DNA from: Glandiceps talaboti
Lineage: Eukaryota; Hemichordata; Enteropneusta; Spengelidae
DNA length: 64,000 nucleotides
Direction of reading: 5' to 3'
NCBI RefSeq assembly: GCF_964340395.1
Contig: NC_135569.1
Coordinates: 16,886,757-16,950,756, forward strand
Shown here: piece by piece, positions 23,202 to 34,930 of the stretch
Layout: each line of letters opens with the position of its first letter
Numbering within the stretch: position 1 is the first letter of the stretch
The notes under the pieces: model-generated
What the model was told of the DNA's origin: nothing
Databases searched by the model: none
Seen by the model: only the letters and a program-made list of their open reading frames with translations
Program-made: the position numbers and the translations under genes

Positions 23202-25616
23202 TCTGGCTAGTATTACAATGTCATTACTGAATATAATTTTACTTATGATATGTTGCTAGCAATGTGAATTGTTGAATGCAACATAATTCCATGAATGAAA
23301 CATATTTGATTGTACATGTAATTTTCAACAACAGACAGTTATTATGATTAGACAACCATAACAAATATGATCAACAAAACAATTTTCAATTTTCTCTGTG
23401 ATCTTGAGTAATACAATTGGCAAAACGTTTGATTGGGTGAACTGATATGACCACACTGTTTTCCATTTGTGTTTGAGAGAAAGAAAATGGTGCAAATATA
23501 TGAATCACGTACCCTGTGTTTTCATTGAGTATTTAGCCTTATTACTCTGTTGAAAGAGCCCCCTTAGAAGTGTTTGATAATCAGAAAAATGTTCAAGAAA
23601 TCATGCAAGACAATTTAAGGCTTCTTGGTAACAATATGATGTATTTTCCTGCAGTGTTCCACTGAAAGAGCTTTAATGCACAGGGATTTGGAACTGGTCA
23701 GTGTATATGTTTGCAGATATTTGTTGTTGGTATTTTTTACCCCTTTTTCATTATCTTTTTTCATATTTCAAACCTTTCCCCTTCAAGGTGTCATTTAATA
23801 AAGTTGCACTTTGAAAGCCAGTCATAGATGACAAGTTAACAGACTAGGTTGAGACATGACCGAGGGTCGCCACTTGAGGGCGCTCGGAGGTAGCTCATTA
23901 ATGGTTAATAAGGCAGGTAGCAACAGCAAAGGTTGATTCAAAAACAAGAAATGCCTAAATGAAAATGAATAGCGATAAAAAGGCAACCAGGCTATCAATG
24001 TTAATATAACGATATATTCGCATAATATATTGACTGAAATGGTCAATATATTGTATTTTTTAGACTTAAGACAGCTGCGGCTTTCCATAGAAACATGTTA
24101 CCGCACATGGCATGATGGTGCGTGTCACAACATTTGAAGCTGGGCACAAAACATTAAAGCAGCTAGTGCGCTGGCCGTCGATACCAGGGCACCGCACCCT
24201 GCTAAAAAAAACCTCATGATGGATGACGACTGCGAGAATTACCGCGAAGTATATGTTGGGAACGATTATTTTACCGTCAAGATCGAGTGAGAATTTCTGT
24301 TTGCCACTATGGCGAAAAACGCATAAAACATTTTTGTCAAACTGAATATGAGTTCGCCTTTGCGAATTTGGCTAATGTTTGGGTGAATGTTTTAAGATGC
24401 ATAAAATAAGTCAACATGGTAAACTAAAAACAAACACACAGATAGAGTCAGTTGAATTCATGCAGAACAGTTTGCATATTGTACTAGTTCACTTAAAATA
24501 TGAGAGTTCATTTACTTCTATTATTTTTTTATTATTAAAACCAACACAATACACTATAACTCCACCAAATATATGTTTAAACTATTTTGAAAATTTCAGG
24601 CATTTTTAATTCATTCAAACTGTTATATATCTAATATTTGTGAGAAATAACTACTTCTACACCCATGCCAAATTGTTTGCTTATATTATTAAATGAAACA
24701 CTTCTTTACTCTACTATCAAACCAATTTGGCAACGCGACCATCTTGCAAAACGTTGCCATTTTTAATTCATGCAAGTGATCCATATCAAATTATGATAAG
24801 ATGACTGATATCACTATTCTTACCCAATGTCCATCCTAACTTTAGTTTAGAAAGTATTTTATTAATCTACTAATGATCATGGTAGCCATCTTGAATAGGT
24901 GGCCATTTTAGATTTATGCAAATGGTTTAATACTTAGTCATAGGCCAAACTCTACTTTCATACCAAATTTGGTGTAATTATCATGACCATTTTCTGAAAT
25001 CTGATCTACACTATGAGTAGCTTTACTTGTGTTTAATTCAGTCAACAATGAATTTGTTTAACAGATAGAGGCAAATTGACTGATGAGCACCCCTGAAATA
25101 CCCTTATACAATTATCTAATTACTTCACTATTGTAAGTCTACAGAACAGATAGGAAAATCTACATACAACATATCAAAAGATTCATGGATTGTATGCTCC
25201 CCAGGGAGTTGAGGAAGTATAAAGGGCCGTTGTGCTGCTATAGATCCGCGCCAGGGGTAATAATTGTACAGCACTAGCAAAATCTATTCATATATATGCA
25301 TATATATGCAAATTTGAGGGGTAAGATCTCAAAATTTCACTTTGAAGGCATGTTTTTTTGGGATTCAGCACTATTAAATTATGCTAGAAAAGTTGCCTTT
25401 CAGCTTTTACCCAAAAATGCCAACAAAAACATTTTCCATGCAGCCAGCGGCTTCTTCTGGAATTGGAACTAGACTAGATTGAACAAGGAAAAGTATTGTA
25501 TCTCAAAAGTGGATGTACAGTTTCGATTTTTTTTAGTTTTGCCGCTGACTTTGTTAAATAATGCAAAAAGTATGATTTGTGTAGCAATGCACATTTAACG
25601 AAATCGAAACAATGTT
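23202..25616. other. Non-coding stretch
   Basis: AT-rich. At 24020-24085 a segment (AATATATTG...GCGGCTTTCCATA) resembles 21095-21150 inside family III. A reversed fragment of the 13155 repeat lies at 25185-25275. No exon is supportable. Confidence 0.45.
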
Positions 25617-25947
25617 TTATTTTAAGCGAAAGTTTCACAAAACTTGCATTATTTAAATGTGTACGTCGAATATTTATCTTCCGAATCCCAAATTAAACTC
25701 ACAGCAATTACTCTTTTCAAATTTTCACGTTACAATCTTTCAAAAAACTACTGCCTTGTAAAGATCATTTACAAACCAAAAAAATACACTTCTTTCTACA
25801 GCGTTACCTTAACAGCATTCAATAATTGTTTGCTCTGTAGTTTGACTAACTCTAGTTTGATCAAATTGTTTATATTTTACCACTAATACCACTTGCTGTG
25901 ACGTCGACGTATTTTAAACGATATTAAACGATAAATTTTAACCTTAC

Positions 25948-26107
25948 CGTATTCTTGTCAACCTCCGGCCAGTCGACAGTCATCGGTTCTTCTTTCCGTC
26001 GGAACACTTCCATCAAAGGTATCTTCATGTATCCACTATACACTGGTGAGGCAGAACATCAGAGTAATCCACATCAGTTGGAGGAGCTGGGTTTCGCACA
26101 CCGCCAT
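25948..26107 (-). pseudogene. Exon copy 1 (frame-broken)
   Basis: Matches the intact exon at 30662-30820, including the ATG (26107) and the GTAAGG donor. Relative to the intact copy it has a different short stretch after GCGAAA and four extra bases at CCTCACCAGTG, so the frame from the ATG stops after about two dozen codons (TAG). The downstream half (MKIPLMEVFRRKEEPMT) is still open from an internal ATG. Confidence 0.65.
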
Positions 26108-26353
26108 CTGTATTTTAAGCGAAAGTTTCACAAAACTTGCATTATTTAAATGTGTACGTCGAATATTTATCTTCAGCTATACAGACCGAATCCCAAATTA
26201 AACTCACAGCAATTACGCTTTTCAAATTTTCACGTTACAATCTTTCAAAAACTACTGCCTTGTAAAGATCATTTACAAACCAAAAAAATACACTTCTTTC
26301 TACAGCGTTACCTTAACAGCATTCAATAATTGTTTGCTCTGTAGTTTGACTAA

Positions 26354-28403
26354 GGGACCGGTCAGTTTCTCCAGCCTGGAGGGGGGGGGGGGGTCGGTGG
26401 ATTCTTAAATCGGGTCGACAAAAAGTCACTGACCCCCCTATCTGTAAAACCAAAAACAGGCTGACCCCCCCTATCACTTAATTCTAAAACATGATGACCC
26501 CCCCCCCCCATATATAATATTCGCATGACAGCTATTTTGTTATCGTGACTCAGTGTGGACTGCTTGACTTTCTTGCATCTACTTTATAAGATCCCGGGTT
26601 AGCACTATCATATTTATAATTATTGACTACACAGGGTAAATATATTAGAAAAGGAGTTTAATAGCATCTTGGCTGTGAAAGGTAGGAAAGCTTGAGAAGG
26701 GAATATGTACATCTCTTATGGGGGTCCTAGGGGGTCTCCCCCTAGAAGCCCAGGAGGTTTTTAACTCTGAAAAGTCAATTTTGAGACTATTCAGACATTT
26801 TCAGAAAATAATTTCCAAGCTTTACAAGACAGCACCAACATGTAAAATGCAACTACACAAGGTTGAAATATTTTTGAAATATAGTTTGATAGGATCTTGA
26901 CAGTAAGAGGTAGGGGGGGAGATCTTGAGACTAGGATGTGTACACCTCATGTGGGGGGGGGGGTCCTGGGGGTCTCCCCCTAGAAGCTCTGGAGGTTTTT
27001 AAATCTGAAAAGTCAATTTTGAGACTATTCAGACCCTTTCAGACAATAATTTCCAAGCCTTACAAGACAACACCAACATGTTAAAAGCAATTACATAGGG
27101 TTGAAACACTTTTGAAATATACTTTGATAGCATCTTGACAGTAAGAGGGGAAGAGCTTCAGACTGGGATATGTCCACCGCATGTGGGGGGGGGGGGGGTC
27201 TGAGGGGGGTCTCCCTCAAGAAACCCTGGAGGATTTTTACTCTTAAAGCCAATATTTAGGCTATTCAGACCCTTTCAAGCAATAACTTAATCCATGCTTT
27301 ACAAGACAGCAAGTATCAGAAACTATTCTTTATAACTTACACTAAGGGTTGAAATATGTTCTTAAAAAGTTTAAATGGCATCATTATATACATGTAGTAA
27401 AGGTCAGCACATCTATAATGGTAGTATCATTGGTAGGGGAGGTTTGGAGTTTAAGGCAATTTTAGACTATCTTGGCAAAGTTTCAGATCTTGAAAAGACA
27501 ATATCATATCAAATTAGAATAGGGTGAAAATATTTAAGAAAAGTTTAATACCATTATGACAGTAAAAAGATTGTTGGTGCATCTGATTGTTGGTTGAATG
27601 TATGAGTGACCTCTAGGGGTGAGGGAGTCCTTGGGGTTGTCCCCCTGGCAGATCTGGAGTTTTTTGCTTGAGTAAAGGCAATGTTTAGGTTATTCATAAC
27701 CTTTGAGGTAATATTTCCAAGCTTCGAAAAGCTAACGTAAAACGTTTTTAAATGAGTTTCTCATATCACATAAAATGGACACGTAACATTAGTATATAGG
27801 GGCATTAATATTGCATGTATAATAAAGTCACCGGTATGTTATTAGAGAACTTTAGGTGGTCATACCTAGTGTATAATAGTAACTGGAATCTGATGAGATG
27901 TGGTGATTTGTAGTGTCAATAGCATGACGAGTAGAACAATTTAGATTAACTTCATTTATAAACTATCTATGAAAATTACCATTACGAAACCTTCAAGTTC
28001 ACTTTTGCCCCAAACTGCAATATAAGGGAAGCATTGATTGTGAAACAGCCAAGCATTTACATGACATGTTCTGTAACTAGTGTGGTAGGTAGGTAATACC
28101 GGTACATGTATATGAATATGTATAGTTAGGTTTGAACTAATAAGTAATGTTAAAGAATTCATGTAAGAAACAGGGACAAGAACAAATATTGACATGTACC
28201 ACATTTCAGACAAGGCTATATGCCATTGTAGAAAGGATTTTTTTCTTCCATCACAATCTAAAACACAATGACCCCCCCTATCCACAATTTTCAAAACAGC
28301 ATGACCCCCCCCCCCCTACTCCCAATTTCAAAAACAGTGTGACCCCCCCCCCTACCAATCCACCCTCCCCCCCCCCCCCCGCCCGAAGAAACTGACCGGT
28401 CCC
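26354..28403 (+). mobile_element. Family I element, copy B (TAA-flanked)
   Basis: Begins GGGACCGGTCAGTTTCTCCA and ends GAAGAAACTGACCGGTCCC, with TAA duplicated at 26351-26353 and 28404-28406. The neighbouring duplicate at about 25850 reads GTAGTTTGACTAACTCTAG, the uninterrupted target, so the insertion and its 3-bp duplication are directly demonstrated. It carries the same C-tract ends and internal 215-240-bp units as copy A. No transposase. Confidence 0.9.
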
Positions 28404-28512
28404 TAATTCTAGTTTGATTAACGAACTCAAATTGTTTATATTTTACCACTAATACCACTTGCTGTGACGTCGACGTATTTTAAACGATATAAACGATAAA
28501 TTTTAACCTTAC

Positions 28513-28671
28513 CGTATTCTTGTCAACCTCCGCCGGCGGCCAGTCTTCGGTTCTTCTTTCCGTCGGAACACTTCCATCAAAGGCATCTTCATGTATCCAC
28601 TATACGCTGGTGAGGCAGGACATCAGAGTAATCCACATCAGTCGGAGGAGCAGGGTTTCGCACACAGCCAT
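28513..28671 (-). pseudogene. Exon copy 2 (frame-broken)
   Basis: Same exon as at 30662-30820, with ATG at 28671 and GTAAGG donor after 28513. It reads MAVCETLLLRLMWITLMSCL then stops (TAG) because of the extra CCAG/CG bases shared with copy 1. Its 3' half also differs (CCGCCGGCGG in place of the GTCGACTGG region). Confidence 0.6.
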
Positions 28672-28766
28672 CTGTATTTTAAGCGAAAGTTTCACAAAAC
28701 TTGCATTATTTAAATGTGTACGTCGAATATTTATCTTCAGCTAACACAGACCGAATGCCAAATTAA

Positions 28767-30413
28767 AGGTGATTCAAAATGCTCACATTCACTATCGCTA
28801 ATTTGCTAGACGACATGTTTGTGAAACGCATTCTGGTTTTAAAACTTTTCAAAAGCGTCTGCAAACACCTTAAAATGACCCTTTTTCAGTCACTTCCCTT
28901 CGGATTTACTTCGAGAGTTTTCGGGTATTTCCGGTCCCACCTAGACCACGGGATTTTATGACGTCATAAGGGGTACACATTAGCACTAAGACTATGACGA
29001 GCGTAGTCACTAGGTGAATAAAACTCAACAGCATTGTGAAAAAATACAATCCTAGTGTTGTCTCATTGACTTGTTGGGGACTCGAATTATTGCTTGTTTT
29101 TATCACGGTGATTATTATATATCGGTAGAGGGGTAGTGTTGTCAAGTTTTGTGCAGTCACCGCGGCCGCGGCAGTAAGCTTATACTAGGATAGTTCCGCC
29201 GATCAAAGCTGAAGCAGTGTATGTACAATGTACGTATGGAATCGGGAGAGCACAGCGCACATTCGTGTCGGGTTAAATTTATCCACGTGTTGATGTAATC
29301 CATATTTATCAATCAGATATATTGTAAAATTCTTCAAGTTGTACAGAAATAACGTCTCTAACTTCAAAACAAACCCTGAGAAATTGGACCGGACGTGGTT
29401 AAGTATCTAGTTGCAGGCTTTCTTTCGTAACCATGTGCTGGGGTCACGACCTTGATTGCCGACGTCAATATTGTCCAATCATATTTAATATAATGAACAC
29501 ATCGCGATATTTGATTTGTTGGTTTCCTAAACTGTATACTTCGAATACCATGATTCGTTACAAAATTCTTCTAATGAATATTAAATAGGCTTGTTGCATT
29601 AAATCAAGTGATATCGCAACAAGGGAAACCATACAAGTTTTCTTCCAGAAGAGTTGCTAAAGTCATGTAAATGACAACACTAAACTCACGAAATTTCCTC
29701 AATTCTTTACAATTTTATTGCTGATAATATGGCAATCTAATAGCTAGTTTATTTATTCAAGATAAATATGTTTACTTTGTTACTAAATGCGCCGTTCAAA
29801 AGGCGACATCAGTGAGTATAGTGGGCTAAAATATGCTGTCGACGCCATGCGTGTCGAAGATATTGTAATGCTTCTCGTCGGCAAATAATAAAAAAATCAG
29901 ATAAATAAATTGAAACACGCGACCGACATTACAAGTGTTTATGTATATCTACACTGTAGTCTAGCCGTTTTGATTTATTTTGCCATAATATGGGGAGATA
30001 ATATTTTAGCATTTATACCCACAGACACCGCCAATTAGTGAGAAAGTGTGAGTAAATATCGGTAAATGTTGGTTAATAAGACATGTAGAGTGTAGTTTTT
30101 GTTTACTGATGTCTGTTACAACCATTAGCAATGTATTTTTTCACAATGCTGTTGAGTTTTATTCACCTAGTGACTACGCTCGTCATAGTCTTAGTGCTAA
30201 CGTGTACCCCTTATGACGTCATAAAATCCCGTGGTCTAGGTGGGACCGGAAATACCCGAGAACTCTCGAAGTAAATCCGAAGGGAAGTGACTGAAAAAGG
30301 GTCATTTTAAGGTGTTTGCAGACGCTTTTGAAAAGTTTTAAAACCAGAATGCATTTCACAAACATGTCGTCTAGCAAATTAGCGATAGTGAATGTGAGCA
30401 TTTTGAATCACCT
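28767..30413. mobile_element. TTAA-flanked inverted-repeat element (Kolobok/T2-like MITE)
   Basis: Long inverted arms of about 280 bp (28767-29049 and 30131-30413) start AGGTGATTCAAAATGCTCAC. TTAA is duplicated at 28763-28766 and 30414-30417. Sister copies of the host unit read CAAATTAAACTCACAGC without the insert, confirming the target. TTAA duplication with termini reading TTAAAGG fits Kolobok and the T2 family of MITEs (family knowledge); piggyBac also uses TTAA but usually starts CCC. The roughly 60-codon frames in both arms are mirror copies of each other and not genes. No transposase in the 1.1-kb loop. Confidence 0.8.
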
Positions 30414-30661
30414 TTAACCTCACAGCAATTACTCTTTTCAAATTTTCACGTTACAATCTTTCAAAAAACTACTGCCTTGTAAAGATCATTTACAAACCAA
30501 AAAAATACACTTCTTTCTACAGCGTTACCATTCAGCATTCAATAATTGTTTGCTCTGTAGTTTGATTAACGAACTCAAATTGTTTATATTTTACCACTAA
30601 TACCACTTGCTGTGACGTCGACGTATTTTAAACGATATTAAACGATAAATTTTAACCTTAC

Positions 30662-30820
30662 CGCATTCTTGTCAACCTCCGGCCAGTCGACAGTCATCGG
30701 TTCTTCTTTCCGTCGGAACACTTCCATCAAAGGCATCTTCATGTATCCACTATACATGAGGCAGGACATTAGAGTAATCCACATCAGTTGGAGGAGCTTT
30801 CGGCTTTCGCACACCGCCAT
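30662..30820 (-). CDS. First coding exon of an unknown protein with an N-terminal hydrophobic segment
   Basis: Starts at ATG (30820) and runs 53 codons to a donor (GCG|GTAAGG), phase 0. Residues 9-27 (LLQLMWITLMSCLMYSGYM) form a hydrophobic stretch after a short basic start, suggesting a signal anchor or secretion signal. The remainder is MPLMEVFRRKEEPMTVDWPE then VDKNA. I do not recognise the family. Two tandem copies at lower coordinates have shifted frames, so this outermost copy, the one not followed by another duplicate on its 5' side, is the likely functional start. The intron next to it contains TGACGTCGACGTCA-like CRE motifs. The next exon should be below 25.6 kb, but I could not find it. 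Confidence 0.55.
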
Positions 30821-30822
30821 TG

Positions 30823-31196
30823 TTCGTGACTGGAGTCACTGAGGGTTTGTTGTTGTTGTTGGCAATGTAATTTTACAACTTGAAAATAGACCAATCAAAA
30901 TGATTCTCTTTTAAATTACATAATTAGTATGCAATGATTTAGTTTGTAGTAAATAACTTCAAGCGGTAGACCTATATAGATTGGTCAGTGAATGGTGAAC
31001 AGGTGATGAATGAATGAATTACTACCCCGTCGTCACCTGCGCACTGGCAAACAAAGCCGGGTGTGAAATTGTCAAAATTAAGGCAGTGACAAAATAAATT
31101 CACCTTTACTTGATTCGTCCATGATCCAATCGGATAAGGTATTTGCCAAGTCGAATAACAATGTGAATAACATATTGCTTTTCGAATCTTCTGTAG
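30823..31196. other. Possible promoter side of the minus-strand exon
   Basis: Upstream (on the minus strand) of the ATG exon at 30820. It contains a GTTGTTGTTG run, and the ATG is preceded by AGTGACTCCAGTCACGAACA. No TATA box or start motif is convincing. Confidence 0.3.
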
Positions 31197-33333
31197 GTGC
31201 GTGACTAACGACGTCCAAGTGAAATCCTAATCTATCCAGAGATGATATGATTCGTTTTTTGACGTAATTTCAAACCATGAATACGCGTTTAAGAAATCAA
31301 CATTTGAAATTACATGTGACTTTGGAACTTGGTGTTTAGGGTGCTGATATCGAAATTCGAACATTCGCTTTTGAAATGCAATCAAAATCAAACCGCAAAC
31401 AACGTTTCACTTTTCAACATTTTACTGGAAAGTTAGGGGACACCGGCACCTTTTACTCGTACTCTCTGCACTTTCTTAGAAGTTTGCAGTTTGTGACTAA
31501 CAATTATATCAATGCGAAGATCAAAGGAAAGCGAAAACAACAAGTAACAAATACAGTCGGAATATGAACATAACATGGTGGACGTCCTAAATGTACAAAT
31601 AAATTGTAAATTTGTAATCAATGTTTGGAGTGGGACCTCGTTTCTAGCGCATATTGCATGACTAACTGACACCAGCCATCCATCCATCCATACAGTGACA
31701 GTTGTTTTGTACATTAATACAAGAATTGTTTTTAGGTAGTGAGTTATCGTCGGCGTTATTTTTTCAATCAAATGTATTTTTTGTGATGTCATACCGACGG
31801 TGTTATTAGTTTAAATATATTTGTGTTGTGTGACCTAGACGGCGGTGGGGAGGGCGGGCTGCGCAACTAGACTGTGTAAAATGAAATCAGGTGACTCTGT
31901 TGAGACTTCCAAATCCAAACGGTAAACCCAAACCCAAAAACTTACGGAGCTCAAGACCCTTGATCTATGTAATGCTTGAGACGACACTTCGTATGATGAA
32001 ATAGCTATGGCCTGATCAAAACAATTGATTATTTGAATAATGAAATAATAACAATTGTAAGCAAATTTTGAGAATGCAACGAATTTTGTGAGCAAAATTT
32101 AAGTAAAATATGCCCCTAAACTTGGGCAGGTCTTTCAAAAAATATTCCAACCTAGAAAAGAATGCCTTTTCTCATACTTAATGAGCACAACAAACCCACC
32201 CCTTTCCAGCACTTTTTTGGTGAATCGACGTAACATAGTCATTACTATACGTTTGTGTTAAACCTCAGACCACTATGAACACAAAGTTGCCGTGTCCCTG
32301 GACTTTCGTGCGATCGACCTATTAGTACTACGAGCGAGCTTGGAACACATCATGGCAATAGACTTGACACAGTGTAGCGAAAGATCAAATTAATGAGATC
32401 TAATAAGCTTAGCGTCGTACATTCTTTCCCCATGCATGCGTCTCAGTTTATCCCTTTTTAAAAACACTGACAGATCTAGCTAGATACAGATTATTGTTCG
32501 CTAAAATTTGAGGAGTGACTTTGATTTAATGATTCCTGATAGGTTGATATCTATATTTGTACATGTCAGTCAAACTAGTTACGCCTACATTGAGTGTAAA
32601 GTCTATTACAATACGTTCACCCATTGGTTGAAACTAGGTCATTCGCCATCTAATTAGTATTCAGTTTTTATCCTAATTCGCACACACCTGTGTGTAGTGT
32701 TAGACTTGATAAGGCTGAGTAGCGACGAAGATGGCGATGCGAATTCGCATCTACATGTACGGGGAGATTTTAGAATTGAAAATGACACTAGTGTGTCGGC
32801 TGGTAAAATTGTCGACACGGCATCCACTGCTGGTTGAAGAATATACATAACGGTCGTCTGACAGGGAGACACTATTTCACAAGCATAGAACTTTTAAAAC
32901 TTATGAAAAATATTATTAAACCACTATTCTGACATAGTTTATTATACCCTATGTGTGATTTACCTCGTACTCAAAGTGGGGCTATCGATTTGTTGTGCCA
33001 CGTCATGCCCGATGATCGACGGGATATTGCGAAGACGTCCGCTTCCCTGCAATGTCTTGATTCGAGCCTAGTGGCACAAATGTTGCAATAATGTATCGAT
33101 AAAAAGTGCCCCTAAACAGCTGAAGAAAGTGAAACACTGTTCATGTTTTGATTTTCGATGAGTCTAAAAAAAAACGGATGTTCAAAAATTGATATCAACT
33201 TCCCGGCAAAAACCAACTTCGAAATTACATGTATTTCTAAATGTCGATTTTTTAGAAACGTATTCATGGTTTGAAATTACGTCAAAAAAAACGAATCATA
33301 TCATCTCTCATATCGAATCATAGTCACGCACCC
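31197..33333. mobile_element. Inverted-repeat element, GTGCGTGACTA ends
   Basis: Arms of about 125-135 bp: left has GGTGCGTGACTA, GATGATATGATTCG, TTTTGACGTAATTTCAAACC and ATGAATACG; right (33200-33333) has these in inverse order and orientation. The interior of about 1.9 kb has no recognisable protein and several short palindromes. No target duplication seen. Confidence 0.6.
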
Positions 33334-33499
33334 CACTTCTATTCCATGAATTTTAAACACTGCAATTAAAAAAAAAAACAATTTAATAGTATTTTTTGCC
33401 AAAGTGCACAAAATTAAAAATAATGTATAAATTACTTTTAAAATAATACGCTTTTCAAGGGAGAGTAATCACAAACTAGGATGGTCAACATTAGATACA

Positions 33500-33890
33500 T
33501 TTAACAACTGGGATTAATAGAAAAATGAATAAGCATTCAAAAAATGTATGCAAATATACCTAGCAACATGACCACACCCATAGCAACAGCCATATGATGA
33601 TGTATATCACAAAGATAACATCAGGAATTCACAGACAAGTGAACGAACATCCAAAAATTGTATGCAAATGTGTCTCGCAGCGCGCAACATGACCACACCC
33701 ATTGCAACAGTTAAATGATATGGTTTGGTATATTGCAAAAATAACAACAGTTTTGGATAGGAAACTGGATAATCATTCAGTAAGTGAACACCTATACCTA
33801 GCATGGATCAGCATGTGAGTAAACATTTTTTAAACTGTACAGTTGTGCTACAAGCCTACAACACCATTGGCGCTATTTTTGTTAATTTTA
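33500..33890 (+). repeat. R1 interspersed repeat, partial
   Basis: Tandem-like modules of about 110-120 bp with TAGCAACATGACCACACCCA, GCAAATATACC and AAAGATAACA; ends TGTACAGTTGTGCTAC ... CACCATTGGCGC. Matches 5855-6140 and, inverted, 36470-37090. Confidence 0.6.
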
Positions 33891-34012
33891 AACTTCTGCC
33901 GAGCTTTCAATGTTACTGTTTATATTTTGTGTGCAGCTGAAGTGAGACGTGCAAGTTCCTCCTCAACATTAATGTAGTTTTATCGATTGTGCATTTCATA
34001 AAATAGTTCCAT

Positions 34013-34110
34013 TGTGTATGTATGTATGTATGTATGTATGTATGTATGTATGTGCGTGTGTGCGTGCGTGTTTGCATGCATGCGCGCGCACGTGTGTGTG
34101 TATGTGTGAA
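34013..34110 (+). repeat. TGTA / GTGC microsatellite
   Basis: (TGTA)n to 34052, followed by alternating purine-pyrimidine TGCG/TGTG/CACG sequence to 34108. Confidence 0.95.
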
Positions 34111-34496
34111 AAACATGAAATTCTTTGCAGATATTTGGTTTCAATCGCATATTGCTCTCATCTAGTTGGAATTTGATTTTAGATGAAATGATATAATCAC
34201 CAACTTTAAACACAGGCAAAAAAAATTGACAATTTCCTTGAAGACTGACTGATAATAAAAACCATTCGAATTCAGCTCCGATCCATTTCTCTGATATTTT
34301 ACACGAATGAAGGGAAATTGCAAGTACATCGTACTTGTAATTAAGCACTGACTAGTATTTTCATTATTCTTACAAACATAGCTAATTTATGTATTTGGAA
34401 ACAAAACAATAACGTAACTTTGGTTGATATTAAAAAAATAATGATGATTACAAATTAGGAACAAAAATTGTAAGAAATAAACATGGCCATTGCACC

Positions 34497-34930
34497 ATTG
34501 GAATTGTTCATTCCTTCATATTCATTCATTCACTCTTCCATCCATCAATCCATCCATCCATTCATCCATTTATTCATTCATTCATTCATTCATCCATTTA
34601 TTCATTCATTCATTCATTCATTCATCCATTTATTTATTCATTCATTCATTCATTCATTTATTTATTCATTCATTCACATTAATTAATTATTCGGTTATTC
34701 ATCCATTCATTCATTCACATTAATTAATTAATCGGTTATTCATACATTCATCCATCCATCCATCCATCCATTCAGTCATCCATTCATTTATTCATTCACA
34801 TAATTAATTAATTATTCGGTCATTCATTCATTCATTCATTCATTCATTCATTCATTCATTCACATTAATTAATTAATTATTCAGTCATTCATAAATACAT
34901 TCCTCTATTCAGTCATTCATCTGTTCATGT
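34497..34930 (+). repeat. ATTC-based compound microsatellite
   Basis: (CATT)n and (CATC)n runs, with TTAATTAATTA segments repeating about every 130 bp (34678, 34718, 34803, 34866), implying an expanded higher-order unit. Repetitive SFIH/SIHS frames are artefacts. Confidence 0.95.

Larger units (their letters stand above)
25617..30822 (-). repeat. Three tandem copies of a roughly 490-bp exon-bearing unit
   Basis: Copy 1 spans 25617-26108, copy 2 26109-28674 (interrupted by element B) and copy 3 28675-30822 (interrupted by the TTAA element). Each starts TATTTTAAGCGAAAGTTTCA and runs through ACTCACAGCAATTAC, CTCTGTAGTTTGA and TGTGACGTCGACGTATTT to a minus-strand ATG exon. The copies are very similar outside the inserts, so the duplication is recent. 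Confidence 0.85.

Noticed and set aside
28779-30401. Two near-identical 60-codon frames (MLTFTIANLLDDMFVK...) on opposite strands
   Set aside because: They are the two inverted arms of the TTAA element, not paralogous genes.
34483-34723. Ser/Ile/His repeat frames
   Set aside because: Translation of an ATTC microsatellite.
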